NCBI GenBank assembly: GCA_002358835.1
Contig: DEPP01000003.1
Coordinates: 1-13,412 of the forward strand
DNA: 13,412 nucleotides
Direction of reading: 5' to 3'
DNA from: Bacteroidales bacterium UBA3389
Lineage (GTDB): Bacteria; Bacteroidota; Bacteroidia; Bacteroidales; P3
Numbering within the stretch: position 1 is the stretch's first letter; each line of letters opens with the position of its first letter. The position numbers and the translations under genes are program-made. Positions 8,173 through 13,412 of the stretch are shown piece by piece. Under the pieces are notes generated by a model, which was given only the letters and a program-made list of their open reading frames with translations, had not been told where the DNA came from and made no database searches.

Positions 8173-8210
8173 CGCAAACCTTATTTCCATATCCCCTAAA
8201 ATAAGGTGCG
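8173..8210. promoter_or_regulatory. Long dyad in the divergent promoter region, possible operator
   Basis: ACCTTATTT (8178-8186) and AAATAAGGT (8199-8207) are perfect inverted arms of 9 bases around a 12-base spacer. Outside them CGC (8173-8175) and GCG (8208-8210) extend the symmetry after a 2-base offset on the left. The site lies between the leftward -7 element (8156-8163) and the rightward promoter (8241-8277) and covers the leftward -33 position. It is not followed by a T run in either direction that would make it a normal terminator. A regulator-binding site is the simplest reading, but this is inference. Confidence 0.5.
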
Positions 8211-8240
8211 TAAAGGCAAAATAAATATCTTGTTGTAAGT

Positions 8241-8277
8241 TTTTTTGTCGGGATATAAGATAAAATGCTTACATTTG
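8241..8277 (+). promoter_or_regulatory. Bacteroidota-type promoter of the sugar transporter gene
   Basis: A T-run ending in TTTG (8241-8247) and TACATTTG (8270-8277) are separated by 22 bases, slightly longer than the usual 19-21. The -7 element matches TANNTTTG exactly and is followed by C. Transcription would start near 8281-8285, giving a leader of about 130 bases before the ATG at 8416, long enough to hold the repeat words at 8302-8373. Confidence 0.65.
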
Positions 8278-8285
8278 CAGGTTGA

Positions 8286-8373
8286 AAAGATTGAGAAAAA
8301 TGAATCTTTGTTTCACTGAAATGAATTCAAGAAACAATTTGCTGAAATCAAGTTTTATTTTTTTGAAATCAAG
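8286..8373 (+). repeat. Short AT-rich repeat words in the transporter leader (copy B)
   Basis: GAATCTTTGTTTCA (8302-8315) is identical to 978-991. CTGAAATCAAGTTT (8342-8355) is identical to the reverse complement of 1000-1013. TGAAATCAAG is repeated 21 bases apart (8343 and 8364), the same 21-base step seen in copy A. TTGTTTC (8308-8314) and GAAACAA (8331-8337) can pair into a hairpin with a 16-base loop. The stretch also begins with AAAGATTGAGAAAA (8286-8299), a 14-base word found again in the rplU leader at 12506-12519. It lies within the predicted untranslated leader of the transporter mRNA. Confidence 0.6.
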
Positions 8374-8415
8374 AATTGTAATTACTTAATATTTAATAGA
8401 ATAATTCTAAGGTTT

Positions 8416-9669
8416 ATGTTGAAGAAAAACAATTACATTTTTAATCTGTCGATTATAGGTTTACTATATTTCGTTATTGGATTTGTAACATGGTTAAACA
8501 GTTTATTGATACCATTTCTTAAAACAGCTTGCCAATTGCCGGATTCGCAGGCTTATTGGGTAACATTTGCGTTTTATATTTCATATTTCGTTATGTCGAT
8601 ACCCTCATCTGCGATTCTGAAACGTACAGGCTTTGCAAGAGGAATGAGTTTCGGATTGTTGGTAATGGCAGTCGGTTCGATATTGTTTTTGCCTGCTGCG
8701 GCAAATCGAAGCTATATGTTGTTCCTTGTTGGTTTATTTATTCAGGGAACAGGTTTGGCATTGTTGCAAACGGCGGTTAATCCTTATGTAACGATATTGG
8801 GACCAATTGAATCGGCGGCAAAGCGTATGTCAATTATGGGATTGTTTAACAAATGTGCAGGAATGATAGGAATATTGCTTATAAGCAGTGTGTTGTTTTC
8901 TGGAATGGATGAATTGTCTGCAAAAATCGCTACTTTGTCAGGGGCAGCCTTGGATGCAGAATTGTCTATTCTTGCAGACAGAATCAGAATGCCATACATC
9001 GTAATAACGGTTTTGCTTTGCTTGTTGGCATTGATGATTTCTCTTGCACGTCTTCCCGAAGTTAAAAACGAGGATGAACAAAGCGAAAATAAAGAAAACA
9101 AATCCATATTCGGTATTCCGTATCTTTGGTTGGGTGTTTTGACCTTGTTCTTGTATGTAGGGGTTGAGGTAATTGCAATAGATACTTTGGGATTGTATGC
9201 AGAGACTCAGGGAATCTCGAAAGACCTGGCACCGATGCTCGGAACCTTTAGTTTGATTGCATTGACAATAGGATATGTTTTGGGAATATTCTTTGTTCCT
9301 AAGTATATATCTCAATCGAAAGCATTGGCAATCTCTGCAGTTCTCGGTTTCGTATTTGCAGTTGGAGCATTGCTTACAGAAGGAACAACGTCCATAGTGT
9401 TTATTGTCTTATTGAGTTTTGCTCATGCTATGATGTGGCCGGGTATATGGCCGCTTGCAATCGAGAAATTGGGATCACACACTGCTCTTGGTTCGGCTTT
9501 GTTGATTATGGCCATATCGGGTGGTGCTGTATTGCCGTTGGTTTATGGTTGGTTGGTCGATGTGCTTGGTGGCGACAGGCATCTTCCTTATATAATAACA
9601 TTGCCATGTTACGCCATGATACTTTATTATTCTATTTGGGGACATAAAGTCGGTAAGAGTAAAGCGTAA
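8416..9669 (+). CDS. FucP-family sugar transporter (major facilitator superfamily)
   Basis: This 417-residue inner-membrane protein has about twelve hydrophobic helices. The first pair carries GFVTWLNSLLIPFLK (residues about 22-36), the hallmark of the fucose/glucose-galactose permease (FHS) family. A second signature, GLFIQGTGLALLQTAVNPYV, spans about 106-125. The central cytoplasmic loop is charged (KNEDEQSENKENK), and the C-terminal half includes FAHAMMWPGIWPLAIEKLG. Family members import hexoses, fucose or N-acetylglucosamine with protons; the substrate here cannot be fixed, and no sugar kinase, isomerase or regulator is adjacent to help. It has its own promoter and a long leader. The gap to clpX is 60 bases with no visible terminator, so read-through into clpX is possible. 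Confidence 0.9.
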   Translation: MLKKNNYIFNLSIIGLLYFVIGFVTWLNSLLIPFLKTACQLPDSQAYWVTFAFYISYFVMSIPSSAILKRTGFARGMSFGLLVMAVGSILFLPAAANRSYMLFLVGLFIQGTGLALLQTAVNPYVTILGPIESAAKRMSIMGLFNKCAGMIGILLISSVLFSGMDELSAKIATLSGAALDAELSILADRIRMPYIVITVLLCLLALMISLARLPEVKNEDEQSENKENKSIFGIPYLWLGVLTLFLYVGVEVIAIDTLGLYAETQGISKDLAPMLGTFSLIALTIGYVLGIFFVPKYISQSKALAISAVLGFVFAVGALLTEGTTSIVFIVLLSFAHAMMWPGIWPLAIEKLGSHTALGSALLIMAISGGAVLPLVYGWLVDVLGGDRHLPYIITLPCYAMILYYSIWGHKVGKSKA

Positions 9670-9729
9670 ACAAACAGAACGCATATCGGTTTTTCTTGAA
9701 TAGAACATCGCTATAATAAAATTAAGAAG

Positions 9730-10983
9730 ATGAGTGATAAAAAACAGAAAGCATATTGTATATTTTGCGGTAGAGAAGAAAGACAAGTAGAATGTCTTGT
9801 TCATTCAGAGTTGGGATTAGGTGGGGTTTGCTCCGATTGTGCGGCATTGCTGAATCAGATGTTGCAAGAGCAGAATCGCAAAAAGAATGTAAAGGCCTTG
9901 GATGATTATAGCCTGAAAACTCCAAGTCAGATAAAAATGTATTTGGATCAATATGTGATTGGACAAGAAAGAGCAAAGAAAGTGTTGTCGGTAGCGGTGT
10001 ATAATCATTACAAAAGGCTGAAACATTTTCATGCAGAGAAAAAAGAGGGTGATGTAGAGATAGATAAGTCCAATATAATAATGGTAGGGGAGACGGGAAC
10101 AGGTAAAACACTTTTGGCAAAGACCATTGCACGCTTGTTGGATGTGCCTTTCTGTATTGCAGATGCGACAGTATTGACAGAAGCCGGTTATGTGGGAGAA
10201 GATGTCGAAACAATATTGACAAGATTGTTGCAAGCGTCCGATTATGATGTTGAAAAGGCAAAACGAGGTATTGTTTTTATTGACGAAATCGATAAGATTG
10301 CCAGAAAAAGCGATAATCCGTCAATAACAAGAGATGTAAGTGGTGAGGGGGTTCAACAAGCATTGTTGAAATTGTTGGAAGGAACGGTTGTAAATGTACC
10401 TCCACAAGGCGGAAGGAAACATCCCGATCAGAAATACATACAAGTAGATACTCGAAATATATTGTTCATTGCCGCAGGTGCGTTTGATGGAATTGAACGT
10501 AAAATAGCAGCGAGATTGAATAGCAATGCAATAGGTTATTCCGCAAGAGAAGAAAGAGAAAGTGTGGATAAAGAGAACTTATTGAAATATTTGCAACCTC
10601 AAGATTTGAAGTCATTTGGTTTGATTCCTGAATTGATAGGACGATTCCCTGTTTTGACGCACTTGGACAATCTTGACGAGAAAGCATTGAGGCTTATTCT
10701 TACCGAACCTAAGAATTCCGTTATCAAACAATATAAACAATTGTTTGCAATCGATGGAGTGGAGTTGAATTTTGATGATAAGGCGTTGGATTATTTTGTG
10801 TCACTTGCCATTAAATATAAACTCGGAGCAAGAGGACTTAAGGGAATAATTGAGGCTGTTGTGATGGATTTGATGTTTTCTGTTCCTGATGATAAAGAGG
10901 TGGGTTCGGTAAATATAACAGAGGAATATGCAAGACAACAGATCGATAAGAATGGAACAAGTCTGTTTGTTACAAAAAAATAG
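9730..10983 (+). CDS. clpX: ATP-dependent Clp protease unfoldase ClpX
   Basis: This 417-residue AAA+ unfoldase feeds substrates to ClpP in the cytoplasm. It has the N-terminal four-cysteine zinc domain (C10, C13, C34, C37), Walker A GETGTGKT at 120-127, pore loop GYVG at 153-156, Walker B IVFIDEID at 181-188, and the RKH pore loop in GGRKHPD at 227-233. The arginine-finger region is GLIPELIGRFP at 297-307 and sensor 2 is GARG at 366-369. The ClpP-docking loop reads IGY (268-270) rather than the IGF of Escherichia coli; a tyrosine there is, from memory, also seen in Bacteroides. The protein is full length. clpP is not next to it, unlike the common tig-clpP-clpX order. It heads a tight group with the two genes downstream; no good promoter is visible in the 60-base gap upstream. 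Confidence 0.97.
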   Translation: MSDKKQKAYCIFCGREERQVECLVHSELGLGGVCSDCAALLNQMLQEQNRKKNVKALDDYSLKTPSQIKMYLDQYVIGQERAKKVLSVAVYNHYKRLKHFHAEKKEGDVEIDKSNIIMVGETGTGKTLLAKTIARLLDVPFCIADATVLTEAGYVGEDVETILTRLLQASDYDVEKAKRGIVFIDEIDKIARKSDNPSITRDVSGEGVQQALLKLLEGTVVNVPPQGGRKHPDQKYIQVDTRNILFIAAGAFDGIERKIAARLNSNAIGYSAREERESVDKENLLKYLQPQDLKSFGLIPELIGRFPVLTHLDNLDEKALRLILTEPKNSVIKQYKQLFAIDGVELNFDDKALDYFVSLAIKYKLGARGLKGIIEAVVMDLMFSVPDDKEVGSVNITEEYARQQIDKNGTSLFVTKK

Positions 10984-10995
10984 AGAGGTTTGATT

Positions 10996-11580
10996 ATGAA
11001 AAGATTTCTGATTATTGCGATATTGTTATGTGGCTTTTGTGTGAAAGCTCAAAAACAAGATGGAATAGTTGTGTTTGGTACAATATATCAAGGAGATACT
11101 ATTCCGATGCTTTATCTTGATGTGGTGAAAGTTAATGGTTATGTATGCCCTCTTAGCGATGCTGAGAAGAAAAAATATAAGAAACTTATAAAGAATGTAA
11201 AGATAGTTTACCCTTATGCTAAACAAGCAGGGAAATTGCTTGACCGTTATACGATTGTGTTGAGTCAGGCAAAGAATGATTCACAACGTCAGAAGATAAT
11301 GAAGCAGGCAGAAAATGAGATAGAAAACAAATTCGGACCATCTTTGAAAAAGTTGAATCGTTCTCAAGGGAAGATCCTGCTTCGTTTGATAGATAGAGAG
11401 ACAGGCAACGATTCGTATGCTTTGGTTAAGGAGTTGAGAGGAAGTTTCCGTGCGGCATTTTATCAAACTATAGGAAAATTATTCGGATACAATCTGCGTT
11501 CGAAATACGATCCTACAAATAATGAAGAGGATAGGATAATAGAAAGAATCATATTCGGTATAGAAACAAAGAAACTTTAA
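10996..11580 (+). CDS. DUF4294-domain exported protein
   Basis: The protein has 194 residues from the ATG at 10996, which is preceded by AGAGG about seven bases upstream; an in-frame TTG six bases earlier is possible but less likely. It opens with a signal peptide (MKRFLIIAILLCGFCVKA|Q). The conserved body begins with the charged stretch LSDAEKKKYKKLIKNVK followed by YPYAKQAGKLL, the recognisable core of the Bacteroidota family DUF4294. A basic helical region (RQKIMKQAENEIENKFG) and a conserved end (LFGYNLRSKYDP) follow. No enzyme motif is evident, and the family has no established function. It starts 12 bases after clpX and ends 1 base before the NlpC/P60 gene, so it is probably co-transcribed with both. 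It should be periplasmic. Confidence 0.87.
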   Translation: MKRFLIIAILLCGFCVKAQKQDGIVVFGTIYQGDTIPMLYLDVVKVNGYVCPLSDAEKKKYKKLIKNVKIVYPYAKQAGKLLDRYTIVLSQAKNDSQRQKIMKQAENEIENKFGPSLKKLNRSQGKILLRLIDRETGNDSYALVKELRGSFRAAFYQTIGKLFGYNLRSKYDPTNNEEDRIIERIIFGIETKKL

Positions 11581-11581
11581 T

Positions 11582-12367
11582 ATGAGATATGGAATGTGTC
11601 TATTGCCTGTTGTGCCGATGAGAACAAGACCGGCTGAAACGGAAGAGCAATGCAGTCAATTGATATTTGGGGATGTATTCTCTATAATAGACTCCAATGA
11701 TTCAAGAGTTCTGATCGAAACTTTTTGTGATTCTTACCGAGGTTGGGTGGATAAAAAACAGTATGTGGAGATAAGTAAAGACGATTTTTATTTTCTAACC
11801 AAGTCAAAGCCTCTTTATACATCTGAATGGGTAAATGAGATTAAGATAACTAACATAGAGGATAACATTACTTATATAGCCCGAGTCCCTTTTGGGTGTT
11901 GTTTGTTCTCTAACAAATATAGAGTAGGTAATTATTTGATAGAAGCTCCTGAGGTTAGATTGATAAAAAGCGAGACGTTTAGCGAGGAAAAGTTATTGAA
12001 GTATATAGAGATGTATAACTATGCTCCGTATTTGTGGGGTGGAAAAAGCAATTTTGCAACAGATTGTTCCGGCTTTACCCAAAGTTTATTCAAATTGTTT
12101 GGTTGCGCGTTGAGAAGAGATGCCTCTTTGCAAGCGGAGCAAGGAGTCATAGTCGAAAAAATTGAACATGCAAAAGCAGGAGATTTGGCATTCTTTTCCA
12201 ATAAAGAAGGTAAGGTTGTTCATGTTGGAGTGGTTTTGTCTAATGGTTATATAGCACATGCAAGTGGTTTTGTAAGGGTGGATAGACTCGATTCAAAGGG
12301 TATTTTGCGAGAAAATGATAATATCTACACTCATTTTTTGTGTAAAATAGGTCGTTTTTTTAATTAA
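11582..12367 (+). CDS. NlpC/P60 (C40) peptidase with N-terminal SH3-like domain
   Basis: The protein has 261 residues. The N-terminal half (about 1-125) resembles the bacterial SH3-like modules of YkfC-type enzymes (PMRTRPAETEEQ, YRGWVDKKQYVEI). The C-terminal catalytic domain has YLWGGKSNFATDCSGF with the nucleophile Cys162, His214 in HVGVV, and the polar third residue probably at His226 (IAHASG). Relatives of this layout are gamma-D-glutamyl-diamino-acid endopeptidases that cut cell-wall stem peptides. No signal peptide is visible after MRYGMCLLPV, so a cytoplasmic role in recycling imported muropeptides is likely, as for YkfC; this is inferred. It starts 1 base after the DUF4294 gene, which implies translational coupling. 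An intrinsic terminator lies 57 bases after its stop. Confidence 0.9.
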   Translation: MRYGMCLLPVVPMRTRPAETEEQCSQLIFGDVFSIIDSNDSRVLIETFCDSYRGWVDKKQYVEISKDDFYFLTKSKPLYTSEWVNEIKITNIEDNITYIARVPFGCCLFSNKYRVGNYLIEAPEVRLIKSETFSEEKLLKYIEMYNYAPYLWGGKSNFATDCSGFTQSLFKLFGCALRRDASLQAEQGVIVEKIEHAKAGDLAFFSNKEGKVVHVGVVLSNGYIAHASGFVRVDRLDSKGILRENDNIYTHFLCKIGRFFN

Positions 12368-12424
12368 ATGTCTTTTTTAGAAGATAAAATAAGAAAAAAT
12401 AATATAGTGAAAATCAGAATGTTT

Positions 12425-12447
12425 GTTTAGAGGGACTAAACTTTTTT
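12425..12447 (+). terminator. Intrinsic terminator of the clpX-DUF4294-NlpC/P60 group
   Basis: GTTTAG (12425-12430) and CTAAAC (12436-12441) pair perfectly around the loop AGGGA, and six T residues follow at once (12442-12447). The stem is short and AT-rich, but the layout is that of a textbook rho-independent terminator. It falls just before the rplU promoter and so insulates the two units. Confidence 0.75.
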
Positions 12448-12456
12448 CAAGAAATA

Positions 12457-12488
12457 TTTTGTAGGGATGTAATTTATTCGTAATTTTG
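12457..12488 (+). promoter_or_regulatory. Consensus Bacteroidota promoter of rplU-rpmA
   Basis: TTTTG (12457-12461), a 19-base spacer, then TAATTTTG (12481-12488) followed by C match the Bacteroidota primary-sigma consensus TTTG-N19-21-TANNTTTG at every defined base, fitting a highly expressed ribosomal protein operon. Transcription should start near 12492-12496, leaving a leader of about 40-45 bases. Confidence 0.85.
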
Positions 12489-12491
12489 CAC

Positions 12492-12519
12492 TCCGTTTTG
12501 AACGGAAAGATTGAGAAAA
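12492..12519 (+). promoter_or_regulatory. Hairpin and shared word at the 5' end of the rplU leader
   Basis: TCCGTT (12492-12497), loop TTG, and AACGGA (12501-12506) form a perfect six-pair hairpin at or next to the predicted transcript start. It is followed by AAAGATTGAGAAAA (12506-12519), identical to 8286-8299 in the transporter leader. It might stabilise the mRNA 5' end or take part in autoregulation, but it resembles no ribosomal-protein leader that I can name. Confidence 0.4.
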
Positions 12520-12535
12520 TAAATATAATTAAAAC

Positions 12536-12844
12536 ATGTACGCAATAGTAGAAATAGCAGGACAGCAGTTCAAGGTACAAAAAGATCAAAAGATTTTTGT
12601 TCATCGCTTGAAAGCAGAAGAAGGAGCAGAAGTTTCTTTTGACACCGTGATGCTGAAAGAAGATGATGGCAATGTTGTAGTAGGTGCACCTGTGATTGAA
12701 GGAGCAAGTGTAAGTGCTAAGGTTGTTAAACACATCAAAGGAGAAAAAGTTTTGGTATTCCACAAGAAGAGAAGAAAAGGATATCAAAAGATGAATGGAC
12801 ATCGTCAGTATTTAACTCAGATATTGATTACAGATATCAAATAA
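12536..12844 (+). CDS. rplU: 50S ribosomal protein L21
   Basis: The 102-residue length is normal for L21. It opens with the family signature MYAIVEIAGQQFKV, continues with GAPVIEGASVSAKVVKHIKGEKV, and has the basic rRNA-binding stretch FHKKRRKGYQKMNGHRQ near residues 75-91. L21 binds 23S rRNA and assembles into the large subunit together with L20. It is transcribed from the strong promoter upstream and followed after 50 bases by rpmA, the usual rplU-rpmA pair. Confidence 0.98.
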   Translation: MYAIVEIAGQQFKVQKDQKIFVHRLKAEEGAEVSFDTVMLKEDDGNVVVGAPVIEGASVSAKVVKHIKGEKVLVFHKKRRKGYQKMNGHRQYLTQILITDIK

Positions 12845-12894
12845 GGGTTGGCGAAGGTAGTTGTTTTAATTAAAAAGAAAAAAATAGTTGTAAT

Positions 12895-13152
12895 ATGGCT
12901 CACAAGAAAGGTGTCGGTAGTTCAAGCAACGGACGTGAATCGGAAAGCAAACGATTAGGTATAAAGATTTTTGGTGGACAAAAATGTATAGCAGGAAATA
13001 TATTAGTAAGACAAAGAGGAACAGTTCACAATCCTGGTGTTAATGTAGGAATGGGAAAGGATCACACCTTGTTTGCGTTGGTTGACGGTGTGGTTGAGTT
13101 CAAGAAGAAAAGAGATAACAAGTCTTACGTTTCTGTTAGAACTGAAGCATAA
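12895..13152 (+). CDS. rpmA: 50S ribosomal protein L27
   Basis: The 85-residue protein starts MAHKKGVGSSSNGRES, the flexible basic N-terminus of L27 that reaches towards the peptidyl-transferase centre. It continues with the conserved KRLGIKIFGGQ and GNILVRQRG, then NPGVNVGMGKDHTLFALVDG. There is no N-terminal extension of the kind that Prp protease removes in Firmicutes. It is the second gene of the rplU unit and ends about 190 bases before the 23S rRNA start on the same strand. Confidence 0.98.
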   Translation: MAHKKGVGSSSNGRESESKRLGIKIFGGQKCIAGNILVRQRGTVHNPGVNVGMGKDHTLFALVDGVVEFKKKRDNKSYVSVRTEA

Positions 13153-13168
13153 AGAAAAAAACGATAGG

Positions 13169-13200
13169 CTACAATTGTTTTGTGTGTAGAATGATTGTAG
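13169..13200 (+). terminator. Possible hairpin terminator after rpmA
   Basis: CTACAAT (13169-13175) pairs with ATTGTAG (13194-13200). Two G-U pairs and a U-A pair extend the stem inward to 13178/13191. Only a broken U-rich run (TTGTTG) follows, so termination may be partial. A second small hairpin, TCCCA/TGGGA, follows at about 13208-13223. If neither stops transcription, rplU-rpmA transcripts would run into the 23S gene. Confidence 0.4.
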
Positions 13201-13302
13201 TTGTTGCTCCCAGATAGTTGGGAAAGTGAAATAAAGGGTTTGTTGTTGTGGTTGATAACAAACTCTCAAGAGAGGAAAGCAAATTTTGTGAGTACTTATA
13301 GA

Positions 13303-13314
13303 GATCTTTGACAT
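13303..13314 (+). promoter_or_regulatory. boxA-like antitermination sequence before the 23S rRNA
   Basis: GATCTTTGACAT resembles the boxA element of rRNA operons (Escherichia coli core CTCTTTAACA) and lies about 40 bases before the 23S 5' end. boxA recruits NusB-S10 antitermination factors to rRNA transcripts, and occurs both before 16S and in 16S-23S spacers. Its presence supports a genuine rRNA leader rather than a random 23S fragment. No good TTTG/TANNTTTG promoter is seen in 13153-13342; the nearest match is AAATTTTG at 13281-13288, with poor spacing to any TTG. Confidence 0.55.
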
Positions 13315-13342
13315 TATATACATACGAGAAATAAGATATATA

Positions 13343-13412
13343 GAGAAGTTAATAAGAGTACACGGGGGATGCCTAGGCTCTTGGAGGCGAAGAAGGACGT
13401 GACAAGCTGCGA
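13343..13412 (+). rRNA. rrl: 23S ribosomal RNA, 5' end (continues beyond the window)
   Basis: The last 70 bases match the 5' end of bacterial 23S rRNA: GTACACGG at 13358-13365, GGATGCCTAGG from 13367, then GGAGGCGAAGAAGGACGTGA and AAGCTGCGA at the edge. The start is placed by aligning GTACACGG with the same word near base 17 of the Escherichia coli gene, so it may be off by a few bases. One oddity is GGGGGATGCC where most bacteria have GGTGGATGCC. No 16S rRNA, tRNA-Ile or tRNA-Ala lies between rpmA and this gene. The identity is secure; the missing 16S is the notable point. Confidence 0.93.

Noticed and set aside
9670..9729. A TTG/TATAAT-like promoter before clpX (9696-9717)
   Set aside because: The spacing of 13 bases fits neither the sigma-70 type nor the Bacteroidota consensus, and no TANNTTTG is present; left unannotated.
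9722..10261. A 179-codon open frame on the minus strand across the start of clpX
   Set aside because: It is antisense to a fully conserved clpX, has low-complexity Leu/Ser/His-rich composition, no recognisable motif and no promoter; it is a by-product of clpX codon use.
12377..12802. A 141-codon open frame on the minus strand over the rplU promoter and gene
   Set aside because: It overlaps rplU, the terminator and the promoter, and its product is a Phe/Tyr/Ile-rich string typical of translated AT-rich antisense DNA.
13153..13342. A tRNA gene between rpmA and 23S rRNA
   Set aside because: I looked for the GGTTCGA-type T-arm and an acceptor stem, as in tRNA-Ile/Ala spacers, and saw neither; the hairpins present do not form a cloverleaf.
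1..13412. Mobile elements, phage, toxin-antitoxin or defence genes
   Set aside because: No transposase, integrase, terminal inverted repeats, or nuclease/antitoxin pairs were found; the genes are housekeeping and envelope functions in regular operons.

Overview
The window looks like a chromosome segment of a Bacteroidota bacterium, most likely of the order Bacteroidales. It is AT-rich. Its genes include a TamL-type Omp85 lipoprotein, a DUF4294 protein, a BspA-like leucine-rich-repeat protein and a zinc carboxypeptidase that ends in a type IX secretion (T9SS) sorting domain. At least three intergenic gaps carry the Bacteroidota sigma-factor signature TTTG / about 19-22 bases / TANNTTTG. No species is named because nothing in the sequence decides it.

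Left part, all on the minus strand (1-8140). The longest block reads leftwards as a tight cluster: secreted M14 carboxypeptidase, small outer-membrane barrel protein, KdtA (Kdo transferase), TamL. The gaps are only 9-11 bases, so this looks like one envelope-biogenesis operon driven from about 8156. After TamL a BspA-like repeat protein follows from its own well-formed promoter (1956-1987). A further secreted protein of unknown function, at 1-745, runs off the left edge.

Middle (8141-8415). This divergent control region holds a -7 element for the leftward operon, a promoter for the rightward sugar transporter, a long dyad between them, and an array of short AT-rich words. The same words, inverted, are found at 951-1035.

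Right part, all on the plus strand (8416-13412). A FucP-type sugar transporter is followed by clpX, a DUF4294 protein and a cytosolic-looking NlpC/P60 cell-wall peptidase. The last three are packed tightly and end at a clear intrinsic terminator (12425-12447). A consensus promoter then drives rplU-rpmA (ribosomal proteins L21 and L27).

About 190 bases after rpmA, on the same strand, the 5' end of a 23S rRNA gene begins, preceded by a boxA-like sequence but with no 16S rRNA or tRNA between. An unlinked 23S gene, or an assembly join that imitates one, is the most unusual thing here. I did not find a recognisable new defence, mobile or biosynthetic system; most genes are ordinary housekeeping or envelope genes.
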